Shown here one piece after another: positions 43,872-55,081 of a stretch of DNA of 64,000 bases. A program made the position numbers and the translations under genes. Within the stretch, counting starts at the first letter, position 1; every line of letters starts with the position of its first letter. The stretch spans positions 496,001 through 560,000 of the forward strand of contig NZ_WOBR01000010.1 in assembly GCF_009727955.1 (NCBI RefSeq), written 5' to 3'. The notes beneath the pieces are model-generated. The model was not told where the DNA came from. It was given only the letters and a program-made list of their open reading frames with translations, and ran no database searches. The stretch is from Aliivibrio fischeri. Lineage in GTDB: Bacteria > Pseudomonadota > Gammaproteobacteria > Enterobacterales > Vibrionaceae.

Positions 43872-44816
43872 TTAAAGTGTGTCTGTAATGTGTTTAGGGA
43901 TAATTGCCCCATGATGTTGAATAACAAGGCCAGCTAATGCATTACCTCGACGACACGCTTCAACCACTGAGCCGCCAGTAAGGTAACAAGATAAGAATCC
44001 ACCATTAAATGAGTCACCTGCAGAAGTGGTATCTACAACCGTTTCGACTTGTTTCGTTGCGATTAATGTTGGCTGATGATCTGAGCTTTCGCTCATCAGG
44101 CAACCTTTAGAACCCAATTTTACAACAACGGTTTTCACTCCTAATTGATGAAGCCTTAGAATGGTTTGTGTTGGATCTTGGTCTGCCCATAAAAGCTGTT
44201 CATCTTCATATGTCACCAATGCGACATCAGTCGTTTGATACGCTTGCTGATAAGCCTCTTTTGTTTTTATTTCTGAATCCCATAACTTTGGTCGATAATT
44301 ACTATCAAAAATAATCGTAATCCCTTGTTGATGTAAGTCATTTAACAAAGCTAATAACGTGCATCGGTCTTCATCAGGTAAAATAGCCAAACTGATACCA
44401 CTAACAAAAATGGCATCAACTCTCTCAAGGCCCTTACGAATTTTTCCAAAATCAGGGTGCTGAATCATATAACGTGCAGCGGAGCCATTACGCCAATACA
44501 AAAATGTTCGCTCACCTTGCTCATCCACTTGTATCAAATAAAGCCCCGGAGAATGATGAGAGTCTTGAAGAGTAAAATCTGTTGATATTCCTTCCTCTTT
44601 CCAGCGTTTCATTATCTCTTGACTAATAGCATCAGTTCCTAAAGAAGTAACATAACTGGTTTGAACTGCATGAGTTTCTTTCGATGATCTTGATAGGCTT
44701 CGATTCAAATATATCGCAGCATTTAAGGTATCCCCACCGTAATTCTGCTGCATTTGTCCAAAGGGGTCGCCATTTAATTCAATCATACATTCACCAATAA
44801 TAGCGATGTGACTCAT
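43872..44816 (-). CDS. kdgK: 2-dehydro-3-deoxygluconokinase (KDG kinase, PfkB family)
   Basis: A 314-aa ribokinase-fold enzyme. The N-terminal 'IIGECMIELNG' and 'YGGDTLNAAIYLNRSL' and the C-terminal PfkB signature 'VDTTSAGDSFNGGFLSCYL' with its catalytic Asp are present. The 'GECM.E' start and adjacency to a KDPG aldolase favour KDG as substrate. It phosphorylates 2-keto-3-deoxygluconate at C6. The upstream gap to the EIIBC gene holds a hairpin. Confidence 0.9.
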   Translation of the reverse strand: MSHIAIIGECMIELNGDPFGQMQQNYGGDTLNAAIYLNRSLSRSSKETHAVQTSYVTSLGTDAISQEIMKRWKEEGISTDFTLQDSHHSPGLYLIQVDEQGERTFLYWRNGSAARYMIQHPDFGKIRKGLERVDAIFVSGISLAILPDEDRCTLLALLNDLHQQGITIIFDSNYRPKLWDSEIKTKEAYQQAYQTTDVALVTYEDEQLLWADQDPTQTILRLHQLGVKTVVVKLGSKGCLMSESSDHQPTLIATKQVETVVDTTSAGDSFNGGFLSCYLTGGSVVEACRRGNALAGLVIQHHGAIIPKHITDTL

Positions 44817-44850
44817 ATATATTTCCTTTAATGTTACGACTTAAAAATGA

Positions 44851-44888
44851 AAGTGAGCCATTATTTGCTAGCAATTAACGGCTCACTT
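44851..44888 (-). terminator. Intergenic hairpin between EIIBC and kdgK
   Basis: AAGTGAGCC and GGCTCACTT form a perfect 9-bp stem with a 20-base loop. On the minus strand it is followed by TCATTTTT. It may partly stop transcription or protect the mRNA, giving unequal expression of transporter and enzymes. Confidence 0.55.
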
Positions 44889-44908
44889 ATATGACTAACT
44901 AAGAGAGG

Positions 44909-46348
44909 TTACTTATCATCAAGTTTAACGAATAATAACGTTAGAATATAAGAGAGAACAAACACACCACACACACCCAAAATCGCTTGAATAAAGTTTT
45001 GTGTTCCGCCTGATAGATACGCAGGTAAACTGAATACAGACGATAATATGTAGCTGTTTAAATGAGTATCAATAGTGACTGATATAGCACCAAATACGCC
45101 CGCAGCCAAACTTGCTGTCATTAACGCTTTCGTATACTTAGTCAGAACACCAAATAACGCCGGTTCTGTAATACCTAGAATTGCAGTAACACCTGAACCT
45201 AATGTGATAGACGACTCTTCTTTAGATACGTATTTACGTTGCTTATGCCATACTGCCATAGTTGCACCAGCTATCGCCAAGTTACCTAAACACATGATTG
45301 GCATTAATAAATCTTTTCCGTATAGCGCAAAGTTATTTAAACTGATTGGCGTCATACTGTGGTGAATACCAAATACAATAGTAATTGGGCGAGTTAGGCC
45401 AAAGACAAAACCTGTCAGCGTTGGAGATATCTCAAGTAACGAGCCAACCACCCATCCAGCGCCATTACTCAACCAAATACCTGCAGGGCCTACAAACGAT
45501 AGCGTAATGGTCGAGGTTACCGTAAAGGCTAAAAGTGGCGTAAATACAGGTTTTGCTGATGAAGGAACCAACTTATCAACTAAAGGCGTTACTTTCGACA
45601 ACACCCAAATAGCCAATATCGCAGGGACAATCGCACCGCCATAATTTAGCAACTCAATAGGAACAACGCCAAGCACCGTTAACTCAGGCACTGCACCAAC
45701 ATCTTTTAACTGCGCTGCTTTCTCTATTAATTTAGGCGCAAGCATTGCTGATGAAACAGCCAAAGCAATGTATTCATTAACTTTAAACACCTTCGCCGCT
45801 GAGAATGAAACCAACATAGGTAAAAAGAAAAATACAGCAACAGAGATAGAACGGAAAAAATACACCGTATCTGAGGACTCAGAAATCACATTGGTTGCAA
45901 TAAGACCAGAAAGCAGCCCCATCAACATACCAGCACCAGCAATCGCAGGAACTACTGGGCCAAAGATACCCGCAACAATTCGCATGACACCTTGAAATAG
46001 TTTACCTTTTTCAAGGCTATTTGATTCCGTTGATGACGTTGTGTTGCTGGAAATATTTGAAATCGCATTATACCACTTTTCAACCTCAACCCCGATAATG
46101 ACTTGAGTTTGTCCTTGTTGTAAAACAACCCCTTTTACGCCTTTTATTTTTTTGATTTCATCTTGATTAACAAGCGACTCATCCACTAACTTAAATCGTA
46201 AGCGAGTCATGCAGTGAGTCGTACTATTTATATTATTTTCACTGCCAAGAGCTTTAATTAATAACTGTAAATTCTCCTCAAAGCTCAGTTCTTTAGATGT
46301 CGAGTCTATATCTCTTGGGATCTCGTTATTTGTGTCAATGCTTTGCAT
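44909..46348 (-). CDS. PTS sugar transporter subunit EIIBC (glucose/sucrose superfamily)
   Basis: A 479-aa phosphotransferase permease with an N-terminal EIIB domain and a C-terminal EIIC domain of about ten helices. The phosphorylated Cys46 lies in 'TTHCMTRLRF'. EIIC starts at ~115 ('GVMRIVAGIFGPVVPAIAGAGMLMG') and includes 'GITEPALFGV', a conserved substrate-site segment. No EIIA domain is fused or adjacent, so it probably borrows Crr. The start used has AGGT nearby; an 18-codon extension is unlikely. The sugar is unknown; neighbours suggest one feeding into the KDG branch. Confidence 0.92.
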   Translation of the reverse strand: MQSIDTNNEIPRDIDSTSKELSFEENLQLLIKALGSENNINSTTHCMTRLRFKLVDESLVNQDEIKKIKGVKGVVLQQGQTQVIIGVEVEKWYNAISNISSNTTSSTESNSLEKGKLFQGVMRIVAGIFGPVVPAIAGAGMLMGLLSGLIATNVISESSDTVYFFRSISVAVFFFLPMLVSFSAAKVFKVNEYIALAVSSAMLAPKLIEKAAQLKDVGAVPELTVLGVVPIELLNYGGAIVPAILAIWVLSKVTPLVDKLVPSSAKPVFTPLLAFTVTSTITLSFVGPAGIWLSNGAGWVVGSLLEISPTLTGFVFGLTRPITIVFGIHHSMTPISLNNFALYGKDLLMPIMCLGNLAIAGATMAVWHKQRKYVSKEESSITLGSGVTAILGITEPALFGVLTKYTKALMTASLAAGVFGAISVTIDTHLNSYILSSVFSLPAYLSGGTQNFIQAILGVCGVFVLSYILTLLFVKLDDK

Positions 46349-46419
46349 AACATACCTGTTTTTGGGAATGACTAAGTTGGAGATATCATAACGACAACCC
46401 ATATTAATCCAACTCTAGA

Positions 46420-46523
46420 AAAAGAGAGTTATCTCACATTTAAACTCAGTAAAATTATTTTTTCGGCCTTTTTTCAGGATTGGTCTGTTTTATTAATCAA
46501 TTAAAAAACCTTTTCAGACCAAT
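46420..46523. promoter_or_regulatory. Divergent control region of the sugar-acid locus: inverted repeat and possible CRP site
   Basis: ATTGGTCTG (46479-46487) and CAGACCAAT (46515-46523) are a perfect 9-bp inverted repeat placed between the EIIBC and enolase-family genes; the ATTGGT half resembles operators of GntR-type hexuronate repressors (ExuR/UxuR). A weaker CRP-like site (46420-46441, with TCACA half intact) sits on the EIIBC side. The GntR gene downstream is the likely repressor. Confidence 0.5.
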
Positions 46524-46609
46524 TATTTTCACCCTAAAATTAGGGCTTGAAATGTTACTTTTAACACGGTTATATAATAGAAGTTATTATTAATTTAGGT
46601 TGTTTAATT

Positions 46610-47809
46610 GTGAAAAAAACCATCATCACCAACATCGATTGTATAATTACAAAGCCAGACCGACATAACTTAATTACTGTTGTCGTTGAAACTGATCATG
46701 GAGTAACTGGTTTTGGTTGTGCGACTTTTCAGCAACGACCATTAGCGGTAAAAACTATGGTTGACGAATATCTCAAACCACTTCTTATCGGTAAAGATGC
46801 GAATAATATTGAAGATATTTGGCAAATGATGATGGTTAACGCATATTGGCGTAATGGACCTGTTATTAATAATGCCATTTCTGGTGTAGACATGGCGTTA
46901 TGGGATATTAAAGCAAAATTAGCAAGCATGCCTTTACATCAATTATTTGGTGGGAAATCAAGAGATGCGATCCCTGTATACACCCACGCAACCAGCGATA
47001 CTATGGAAGGTATTTATGACTTGGTCGACTCATTTCTAAATAAGGGTTACAAGCATATACGTTGTCAATTGGGCTTTTATGGTGGTGTTCCAAGCCAGTT
47101 AAACACAGCGCAAAACCCAACAGAAGGCTCATACTACGATCAAGATCAATACATGGATAATACCTTAACCATGTTCCGACTTTTGAGAGAAAAATACGGT
47201 AATACATTTCACATTTTGCATGATGTTCATGAGCGCTTATTCCCCAATCAAGCCGTTCAATTTGCAAAAGAGGTAGAGCAGTTTAAGCCATATTTTATTG
47301 AAGATATTTTGCCGCCTAACCAAACTGAATGGTTAGATAATATCAGAAGCCAATCCTCGGTTTCATTGGGATTAGGAGAGCTATTTAATAATCCTGAAGA
47401 GTGGAAAGCACTGATCATTAATCGACGAATTGATTTTATTCGTTGTCATGTTTCTCAAATTGGTGGGATAACTCCAGCTCTAAAACTTGCTCACTTGTGC
47501 CAAACCTTTGGGGTTCGTCTGGCTTGGCATTGCCCACCAGATATGACTCCTATTGGTGCTGCTGTAAATACACACTTAAACGTACATTTACATAATGCGG
47601 CGATTCAAGAGCATGTTGAATATAACGAGAATACCAAGCGTGTTTTCCCTAATGCTGCAGAGCCGATTAATGGTTACCTTTACGCATCAGAAACCAATGG
47701 GATTGGCGTCGAAATCAATAGAGAAGCAGCGACTGAATTCCCGGTAATGTATCGTCCCCATGAATGGACTCAAAGTAGGCTCCCTGATGGGTCTATTCAC
47801 ACCCCTTAA
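46610..47809 (+). CDS. Enolase-superfamily sugar-acid dehydratase (mannonate dehydratase / RspA family)
   Basis: A 399-aa enzyme that starts with GTG. Metal ligands are visible: Asp205 in 'HDVHERL', Glu231 in '[10 protein letters not shown]' and Glu257 in 'GLGELF'; catalytic candidates are His207 and His307 ('AWHCPPD'). The order and spacing match the ManD/RspA group, which dehydrates D-mannonate or D-gluconate to 2-keto-3-deoxygluconate. That product is exactly the substrate of the divergent KDG kinase. Some RspA relatives have very low activity, so the true substrate needs biochemistry. Confidence 0.9.
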   Translation: MKKTIITNIDCIITKPDRHNLITVVVETDHGVTGFGCATFQQRPLAVKTMVDEYLKPLLIGKDANNIEDIWQMMMVNAYWRNGPVINNAISGVDMALWDIKAKLASMPLHQLFGGKSRDAIPVYTHATSDTMEGIYDLVDSFLNKGYKHIRCQLGFYGGVPSQLNTAQNPTEGSYYDQDQYMDNTLTMFRLLREKYGNTFHILHDVHERLFPNQAVQFAKEVEQFKPYFIEDILPPNQTEWLDNIRSQSSVSLGLGELFNNPEEWKALIINRRIDFIRCHVSQIGGITPALKLAHLCQTFGVRLAWHCPPDMTPIGAAVNTHLNVHLHNAAIQEHVEYNENTKRVFPNAAEPINGYLYASETNGIGVEINREAATEFPVMYRPHEWTQSRLPDGSIHTP

Positions 47810-47813
47810 AAAC

Positions 47814-47846
47814 GATAGCCGCTTATAACTAAGCGGCTATTTTTTA
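47814..47846. terminator. Terminator shared by the enolase-family gene and gntR
   Basis: ATAGCCGCTTA pairs with TAAGCGGCTAT with a short loop, then six Ts. It overlaps the stop of the convergent GntR gene by a few bases. Confidence 0.88.
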
Positions 47847-48544
47847 TCTCGATAATCTATACTCTCACTATTAAATGGGGTGTGATACGTACATTGATAA
47901 TTGATATCTATAATATTACTGACGATGAATAACTCACCATTTTTTAAAAAACCACGATTTGTAATATTCATTGCTGCTGTATTTTTTTTACAATCAAGAA
48001 GTTCTGAATCTTCCCTTGATACACTAATCGCTTGGTAACTAGTTAAATAACTATCTATGTCTAAACCTATCGCTAATGCATGCTTTTGAATCGAGTTCTC
48101 AATAATCTGCTCATTCATTTCCGGAAATAATCTAACCGGAATTTTAGCTTCTTCAATTTGAATAACTTTATTATGAATCAGCCTTAATCTTCTTATATTC
48201 CATATATAATCATCATCACTAATTGAGAATATTTGCTTATCCTGTTGGTCTGGTAGTTTTTTATTAAGCTTTATTTTCTTATATGACATTTCATCAAAAC
48301 TGTTTTCAGTAATGGAATTATAAATTAATGGCGTACCCATTACTGATGTATTAACAAAATACCCTGAGCCTAACTTAGCTTTTACAATGCCAATCGCTTC
48401 TAATTTAGCTAATGCCTTTCTTATCGTAAATCGAGAAAGTCCATATATTTCAGATAAATCTCTTTCAGGTGGTAATTTATGATTAATACTATGCTGACAA
48501 ATCTTACTAATAATATCTTGTACTACTAATTCGTATTTTTTCAT
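47837..48544 (-). CDS. GntR-family regulator with UTRA effector domain
   Basis: A 235-aa HutC-type GntR protein: winged helix-turn-helix at ~1-70 ('LPPERDLSEIYGLSRFTIRKALAKLEAIGIVKAKLGSGYFVN') and a UTRA ligand domain (~90-230). UTRA domains bind sugars or sugar phosphates. It is convergent with the enolase-family gene, so it probably represses the sugar-acid locus and senses a pathway intermediate. Confidence 0.92.
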   Translation of the reverse strand: MKKYELVVQDIISKICQHSINHKLPPERDLSEIYGLSRFTIRKALAKLEAIGIVKAKLGSGYFVNTSVMGTPLIYNSITENSFDEMSYKKIKLNKKLPDQQDKQIFSISDDDYIWNIRRLRLIHNKVIQIEEAKIPVRLFPEMNEQIIENSIQKHALAIGLDIDSYLTSYQAISVSREDSELLDCKKNTAAMNITNRGFLKNGELFIVSNIIDINYQCTYHTPFNSESIDYRDKK

Positions 48545-48635
48545 ATCATTCCGTCATACATGGTCGCAATTCACGTAATAAGTATAACACCAATAATGAC
48601 TATCACCGATATGAATCACTCTAAAATAAAAATAT

Positions 48636-48660
48636 AAAAAAGGAACCACATAGGCCCCTT
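48636..48660 (-). terminator. Terminator of the RND efflux operon
   Basis: On the minus strand AAGGGGCC...GGTTCCTT forms the stem with a TATGT loop and is followed by six Ts. It differs at only three positions from the terminator at 43171-43195. Confidence 0.8.
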
Positions 48661-48703
48661 TAAATTTATATTTAATCGCTTAATGCGTTAGCTTCTTGCA
48701 AAA

Positions 48704-51700
48704 TTACTCATCATCTAAAGGAATAAGTTTGGTGCTTCCGCCGTGCAGCTTTTCACGACGACGTTGTACCATTGCATAGAAGCCTGGGATAAGTAGCGTA
48801 CCCACTAATAACACACATAGTAGACCGCCAATCAGTGACACACCCAGAGAGTTTTGACTGATGTAGCCTGCACCCGATGCAAACACCAATGGCAGAATAC
48901 CTAAGATGAATGACCACGATGTCATGTTTACCGCGCGGAATCGTAAACGACCACCATTCACTGACGCATCATCTAAGCCTACCTCTTTCTCTTCACGCTC
49001 ATTTTTCGCAAATTCAACAATCAAAATGGCATTTTTGGCGGCCAGTGCGATTAAGAGAACCAGACCGATTTGTGCGTATAAATTCAACGGCATCCCCGTT
49101 AAATTAAGCGCAAGGAAAGATCCAAAGGTTGCCACTGGCACCACAAGAATAATCGCAAGTGGAATACTCCAACTCTCGTATTGTGCCACCATGAATAGAT
49201 AGATAAAGATCAACGCTAACGCAAACGCATAAATCGCTTGGTTACCCGCTTTCACTTCTTGATACGCCATACCTGTCCATTCATATTGGTAACCATGTGG
49301 AAGCACTTCAGCTGCAACACGTTCCATCGCTGCAATGGCATCACCACTTGAATACCCCGCCGCTGGCTGTCCTTGGATCACCGCTGAACGATACATGTTG
49401 TAACGCCACGCTACATCAGGTTCAAATACCGTGTCATAAGTGACTAATGTACTTAATGGTACCATTTGACCAGAGCTTGCACGAACGTGGAATTTATCCA
49501 AATCATCCATGCTGCTACGATACTGCCCATCAGCTTGCATAGTGACTCGGAAGTTCTTACCAAACATAGTAAAGTCATTCACATACATTGAACCTAAGTT
49601 ACCTTGCAGTGTTTGGAAAATAGAGCCTAATGAAACACCTAATTGTTTTGCTTTTTCACGGTCAATATCCACATAGTAGTGTGGGACATTGGCACGGAAC
49701 GTACTGAATGTATATTGAATTTCAGGCTGTTGATTGGCGGTTTGAATCACTTGATTCATCACATTAGCCAAATCAGTACGACTACGACCTAATGTATCTT
49801 CAAGAACAAATTCAAAACCAGACGCTGCACCCATTCCCGGAACCGCTGGCGCACCCATGGCAAAAATAACCGCTTCAGGTAACTCCATCGCTGCACGCCC
49901 GTTAATACGGTTGGTAATTGCAAATGAAGAGTTATCTCCATCCATGTCATTACGCTCACCCCAAGGCTTTAATTTCACAAACAGTGACGCACCATTTGAT
50001 GCTGCAGCACCTGTTAAGAACGCATAACCATTAGCTACGGTAACTCCATCAACACCTTGCTCTTGCTCGATGATCTCAAGCACCTTGGCAGACACTTCTT
50101 CAGTACGAGAAAGTGAAGCTGAATCAGGCAGTTGAACGTTAACCAGTAAAATACCTTTATCTTCTTGTGGTACAAACGCCGTTGATGTGGTCTTTGCAAA
50201 GAAGGTTACTGCACCTAAAGCAATCACAAAGAATGTCATCAAGATCATGGTTTTTCGTACAAAGAAACCCGCAATCTCACCGTATTTATCCGTTACTTTA
50301 TCTAAGCCACGGTTAAAGGCTTTAAACCAACGAGCCGTATTATCCCCTCCCTGTTTTAGAACCAGAGAACACAATGCAGGCGACAATGTCAGTGCATTAA
50401 TGGATGAAATAATTACCGCAATACAGATGGTTAATGCGAACTGACGATACATGATGCCGGTGATCCCCGGAAGCATGGCAACAGGAATGAATACCGCAAG
50501 CAGTACCAGAGTCGACGTAATGATTGGCCCTGTTACTTCTTTCATCGCAATCAAAGTGGCTTTTCTTGGGCTTAATGAAGGGTCACGCTTCATAATAGTA
50601 TCGACGTTTTCGATAACCAAAATGGCATCATCCACCACAATACCGATGGCAAGAATAAGTCCAAATAGCGTCACGGTATTAATGGTGAACCCTGTCATCA
50701 GCATAACAGCAAAGGTACCAATTAACGACACTGGAATCGCAACCACTGGGATTAACGTCGCACGAGCACTGCCTAAGAACAGATACGTTACAGCAATAAC
50801 CAGTAGAATCGCTTCAATTAAGGTTTTTACTACCCCTTTAATGGACTCTGCAACAAACAGTGTGGTGTCATAGCTGGTTTCATACGCCAGACCTTCAGGG
50901 AAAGTCGCACTTAACTTTTCAAGCATATCCATGACCGCTTTTCCACTCTCCAATGCGTTCGCATCAGACTGCAAAGAAAGGGTGACGATAGAGGCGTCTT
51001 TTCCTCTGAATTGGCCATTACCATCGTAAAATTTCTTACCTAACTCAACACGGGCAATGTCTTTTAAATAAACAGAAGATCCATCGTTGTTTGCTCGAAG
51101 TACCACATTTTCAAACTCTTCAACCGACTCTAAACGCCCTTTAGTTACCAAGTTAAACTGCACATCTTGCGCACTTGCATAAGGTGCAGCACCAATTTTA
51201 CCCGCTGCAACTTGTACGTTTTGTTCTGCTAAAGCGGCATGAACATCGGATGTGGTTAAACCTAAGTTGGTCATTTTGTCTGGATCAAGCCAAACACGCA
51301 TGGCGTATTCACCACCACCAAGCACTCCAACTTCACTGATGCCAGTAACACGAGCAAGTTGATCTTTGATATTTAGGTTTACGTAGTTAATTAAGAATTG
51401 ATCGTCATATTTCCCATCAGGTGAGTAGAAGTTCAATACCATCAAAAGGTCTGGAGAACGCTTCTTAACAGTAACCCCGACCATACGCACTTCTTGTGGC
51501 AATTTAGATTCAATCTGCGCCACACGGTTCTGAACGTTAACCTGTGCCATGTCAGGATCGGTGCCCACATCAAAGGTGACATTTAATGAATATGAACCGT
51601 CGTTGGCACTTTTTGAAGACATGTAAATCATGTTCTCTACGCCATTGACGGAAGTTTCTATGGGATCAGCAATTGCCTGTTCAACCACCTCAGCACTTGC

Positions 51701-51856
51701 CCCTGTGTAATAAGCACTTACGCTGACAGATGGCGGACTGATTTTTGGGTATTCAGCAACAGGTAACACCGCTAATGCAATGGCTCCGGCAAGAGTGAGG
51801 ATAATAGAAATAACCAGAGCAAATTTAGGACGCTGTATAAAAAATCGACTTAGCAT
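48704..51856 (-). CDS. RND multidrug efflux transporter, HAE-1 family (AcrB-like)
   Basis: A 1050-aa inner-membrane pump with twelve transmembrane helices and two large periplasmic loops. The N-terminus '[25 protein letters not shown]' is typical. Proton-relay Asp pair is in '[14 protein letters not shown]' (~403-416). It expels drugs and bile-like compounds through a tripartite complex with the upstream adaptor and a TolC-type channel encoded elsewhere. The start is one base after the adaptor stop. Confidence 0.96.
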   Translation of the reverse strand: MLSRFFIQRPKFALVISIILTLAGAIALAVLPVAEYPKISPPSVSVSAYYTGASAEVVEQAIADPIETSVNGVENMIYMSSKSANDGSYSLNVTFDVGTDPDMAQVNVQNRVAQIESKLPQEVRMVGVTVKKRSPDLLMVLNFYSPDGKYDDQFLINYVNLNIKDQLARVTGISEVGVLGGGEYAMRVWLDPDKMTNLGLTTSDVHAALAEQNVQVAAGKIGAAPYASAQDVQFNLVTKGRLESVEEFENVVLRANNDGSSVYLKDIARVELGKKFYDGNGQFRGKDASIVTLSLQSDANALESGKAVMDMLEKLSATFPEGLAYETSYDTTLFVAESIKGVVKTLIEAILLVIAVTYLFLGSARATLIPVVAIPVSLIGTFAVMLMTGFTINTVTLFGLILAIGIVVDDAILVIENVDTIMKRDPSLSPRKATLIAMKEVTGPIITSTLVLLAVFIPVAMLPGITGIMYRQFALTICIAVIISSINALTLSPALCSLVLKQGGDNTARWFKAFNRGLDKVTDKYGEIAGFFVRKTMILMTFFVIALGAVTFFAKTTSTAFVPQEDKGILLVNVQLPDSASLSRTEEVSAKVLEIIEQEQGVDGVTVANGYAFLTGAAASNGASLFVKLKPWGERNDMDGDNSSFAITNRINGRAAMELPEAVIFAMGAPAVPGMGAASGFEFVLEDTLGRSRTDLANVMNQVIQTANQQPEIQYTFSTFRANVPHYYVDIDREKAKQLGVSLGSIFQTLQGNLGSMYVNDFTMFGKNFRVTMQADGQYRSSMDDLDKFHVRASSGQMVPLSTLVTYDTVFEPDVAWRYNMYRSAVIQGQPAAGYSSGDAIAAMERVAAEVLPHGYQYEWTGMAYQEVKAGNQAIYAFALALIFIYLFMVAQYESWSIPLAIILVVPVATFGSFLALNLTGMPLNLYAQIGLVLLIALAAKNAILIVEFAKNEREEKEVGLDDASVNGGRLRFRAVNMTSWSFILGILPLVFASGAGYISQNSLGVSLIGGLLCVLLVGTLLIPGFYAMVQRRREKLHGGSTKLIPLDDE

Positions 51857-51857
51857 A

Positions 51858-52976
51858 TTAAGACTCCGTGTTCTCTAAACGAACCTGAACTCCATTTCTT
51901 ACACGTTGCAATCCTTTTACTAACACTTGTTCATTAGCGTTTATTCCTGAACTGATGATCACACCTTCAGGTAATTGCTTGCCTAGAATGACATTACGAC
52001 GCTCAGCAATATTGCCCTCCGTTAATACCATGACGAAATCGCCTTCTAAATCACTTTGTACAGCACGTCTTGGAGCAACTAAAACTTCTGTAGGTGTCTT
52101 CTCTCTAAGATTTACATTGATGTGCTGACCAGGAAGCAACGTATGCTCAGGGTTATCAACCAAAGCACGTAATGTTAATGTACCGGTTGTTTTGTCGATA
52201 CGGTTACCAATGAAATCGACTTTACCAAGGTGTTTATACTCTTTGCCATTTTCAAGGTTCAATACCACTTCCACTTGGCTTGATGCACCTTTTCCATCCC
52301 CTTCAATCGCATCAATTCCCATCATCAAACGCTCACGTTCACTGATGGTAAAACGAGTATGAATTGGGTCTAGGCTAACTAAAGTGGTTAATACACCAGA
52401 TGCAGGAGAAACTAAATCACCTATGCTGGCTTTACTGTCACTGATTCGTCCAGTAAATGGAGCGGTAATGGTGGTGTAAGACAGGTTAACTTGTGCCAAC
52501 TTCAATTGCGCTTGAGCAGCCTCAACTTGTGCTTCCGCACTCAATAATTGCGCGGTTAGACCATCAAATTCAGCTTGGCTAATATTGCCTTTCGGTAATA
52601 GATTTTTGCCACGATTAAAATCTAACTGTGCTTTTTTAAGCGCTGCATTAGCTTGAGTAATTCCGGCTTTTGCGTTGGCAACTTGGGCTTCAAAAGAGGA
52701 AGGATCAATTTGGAAAAGTACATCACCCTTCTCAACCATTTGGCCTTCTTTAAACTGGCGAGACTGAATGTATCCTGAAACTTGAGCTGAGATAGAAGCA
52801 TCTTCCATGGCTTCGATTCGACCGATGTAGGTTTTTCCTTGTTGGTACGAAATAGGCTCAACGGTGTAAGTTCCAACAAGTGGGGCTTGCGGAGCTCGTT
52901 GAGCAGTTGATTCATCACTACAGCCAACGAGTAAAGCTGCACTAATGATTGAAGCAAGAAGCGTTTTGGATTTCAT
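51858..52976 (-). CDS. RND efflux periplasmic adaptor (AcrA-like membrane fusion lipoprotein)
   Basis: A 372-aa adaptor with a lipobox ('[10 protein letters not shown]', Cys19), a lipoyl half-motif ('[26 protein letters not shown]'), a coiled-coil hairpin (~95-165), the second lipoyl half ('[27 protein letters not shown]') and beta-barrel and membrane-proximal domains. It is acylated and bridges the pump to the outer-membrane channel. It is the first gene of the pair, behind a long inverted repeat. No local TetR regulator is present. Confidence 0.95.
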   Translation of the reverse strand: MKSKTLLASIISAALLVGCSDESTAQRAPQAPLVGTYTVEPISYQQGKTYIGRIEAMEDASISAQVSGYIQSRQFKEGQMVEKGDVLFQIDPSSFEAQVANAKAGITQANAALKKAQLDFNRGKNLLPKGNISQAEFDGLTAQLLSAEAQVEAAQAQLKLAQVNLSYTTITAPFTGRISDSKASIGDLVSPASGVLTTLVSLDPIHTRFTISERERLMMGIDAIEGDGKGASSQVEVVLNLENGKEYKHLGKVDFIGNRIDKTTGTLTLRALVDNPEHTLLPGQHINVNLREKTPTEVLVAPRRAVQSDLEGDFVMVLTEGNIAERRNVILGKQLPEGVIISSGINANEQVLVKGLQRVRNGVQVRLENTES

Positions 52977-52980
52977 AATA

Positions 52981-53028
52981 TAACCATTTAACTGTTGAAT
53001 TACCTATATTCTGACAGTTAAATGGTTA
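52981..53028. promoter_or_regulatory. 15-bp perfect inverted repeat upstream of the RND operon
   Basis: TAACCATTTAACTGT (52981-52995) and ACAGTTAAATGGTTA (53014-53028) are exact reverse complements separated by 18 bases. The left arm begins four bases before the adaptor start codon. The size fits a TetR-type or two-component response regulator site controlling the pump. The regulator is not encoded nearby. Confidence 0.65.
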
Positions 53029-53153
53029 AAATTATTAATCTAAATAAAACGAGTATGTTACTGAATGTGTCTGTAATTTACGTTGATGTTTATTGATAAT
53101 GAGATAATTAATAAGTTCTTTATTATCAACAACTAACAATCAAACCTAAAAGC

Positions 53154-54119
<966 letters not shown>

Positions 54120-54168
54120 TTACGAGTAATACCAATCACAATCTGTGATCAGAAATAGCGAAAAAAGA

Positions 54169-54202
54169 AAAAGGCACCGAATGAACTGACACCCGATGCC
54201 TT
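54169..54202 (-). terminator. Terminator of yibL
   Basis: On the minus strand AAGGCATCGG pairs with CGGTGCCTT around a loop and is followed by TTTTTC and more Ts. It lies 22 bases past the stop. Confidence 0.85.
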
Positions 54203-54224
54203 CTAAACTGAATACACTCTATAA

Positions 54225-54581
54225 TTAGAATGCTTGTGGTGCATAACCTGTCATTTCTTTAATGCCAAGCTCTTTACCTAGTGCCGTCATTGGGTGAACA
54301 ACAACTAAGCCACGAACTGATTTTTTAAGTTTACCCATATCAGCTTGTTCTGCTTTAGTGATTGCACGCTTGAAAGGAAGGTTACGTACTTCAGTACCTT
54401 TGTTACCTGTTTCAAACTGTTGCTTACCTTTAAGCTTTGTTAATTTTTTTTCAAGCGTTTGAATTTCATGCAAGAATTGCTTAACGACGGGTTGATCATC
54501 ACGCTTTTGCGCAGCCGCTAAACGGTGCTTACAACGATCTAAACGGTTATGAATTTTTTGCAGTTCTTCTTTTACACTCAT
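54225..54581 (-). CDS. yibL: YibL family ribosome-associated protein
   Basis: A 118-aa basic protein, 'MSVKEELQKIHNRLDRCKHRLAAAQKRDD...', with an N-terminal coiled coil (~1-55) and the C-terminal 'KSVRGLVVVHPMTALGKELGIKEMTGYAPQAF'. This matches YibL/DUF2810, which co-purifies with ribosomes. The ATG behind AAAGGTAATTTC is used; a longer frame of 34 codons overlaps the divergent arfB start and is not credible. Its promoter shares the region with arfB. Confidence 0.9.
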   Translation of the reverse strand: MSVKEELQKIHNRLDRCKHRLAAAQKRDDQPVVKQFLHEIQTLEKKLTKLKGKQQFETGNKGTEVRNLPFKRAITKAEQADMGKLKKSVRGLVVVHPMTALGKELGIKEMTGYAPQAF

Positions 54582-54667
54582 GAAATTACCTTTGTATTGA
54601 AAATGGTGCGCATTGACGCTAACTGGTAGTATACCCTCTATTAGAACAACGATCATAGGTTTATTAC

Positions 54668-55081
54668 ATGCTAACCATCTCAAACCAAGTCGAATTAGCC
54701 GATTGGGAAATTGAACTTACTGCAATTCGAGCACAAGGTGCTGGTGGTCAGAATGTAAATAAAGTCTCTAGTGCCATTCACCTTCGCTTTGATATTAACC
54801 GTTCGACGCTTCCTGCTTTCTACAAAGAGCGTTTACTGAAAATGCGTGATCACCGTATCACCAAGGAAGGTATTATCATCATTAAGGCGCAACAATTTCG
54901 GACACAGGAGAAAAATCGAGAAGATGCTCTTGATCGTTTAAAGCAACTCATTCAATCTGCTACTGAGACTCAAAAAGCACGTAAAGAGACCAAACCAACA
55001 CGAAGCTCACAGCATAAGCGTATGGATAAAAAATCGCAGCGCGGTCAAACAAAGAGCATGAGAAAGAAGGTAGATTACTAA
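54668..55081 (+). CDS. arfB: Alternative ribosome-rescue factor B (peptidyl-tRNA hydrolase)
   Basis: A 137-aa release-factor-like protein with the catalytic GGQ (residues 26-28 in 'RAQGAGGQNVNK'), a SAAIHLRFD core and a long basic C-terminal tail ('KRMDKKSQRGQTKSMRKKVDY') that plugs the empty mRNA channel of stalled ribosomes. It lacks the stop-codon recognition domains of RF1/RF2. The recQ-like gene starts on its last stop base, so the two are translationally linked. Confidence 0.95.
   Translation: MLTISNQVELADWEIELTAIRAQGAGGQNVNKVSSAIHLRFDINRSTLPAFYKERLLKMRDHRITKEGIIIIKAQQFRTQEKNREDALDRLKQLIQSATETQKARKETKPTRSSQHKRMDKKSQRGQTKSMRKKVDY

Noticed and set aside
48906-50873. Several plus-strand frames of 65-140 codons across the RND pump gene
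   Set aside because: They are opposite-strand shadows of a clearly conserved AcrB-like gene and show no protein-like motifs.
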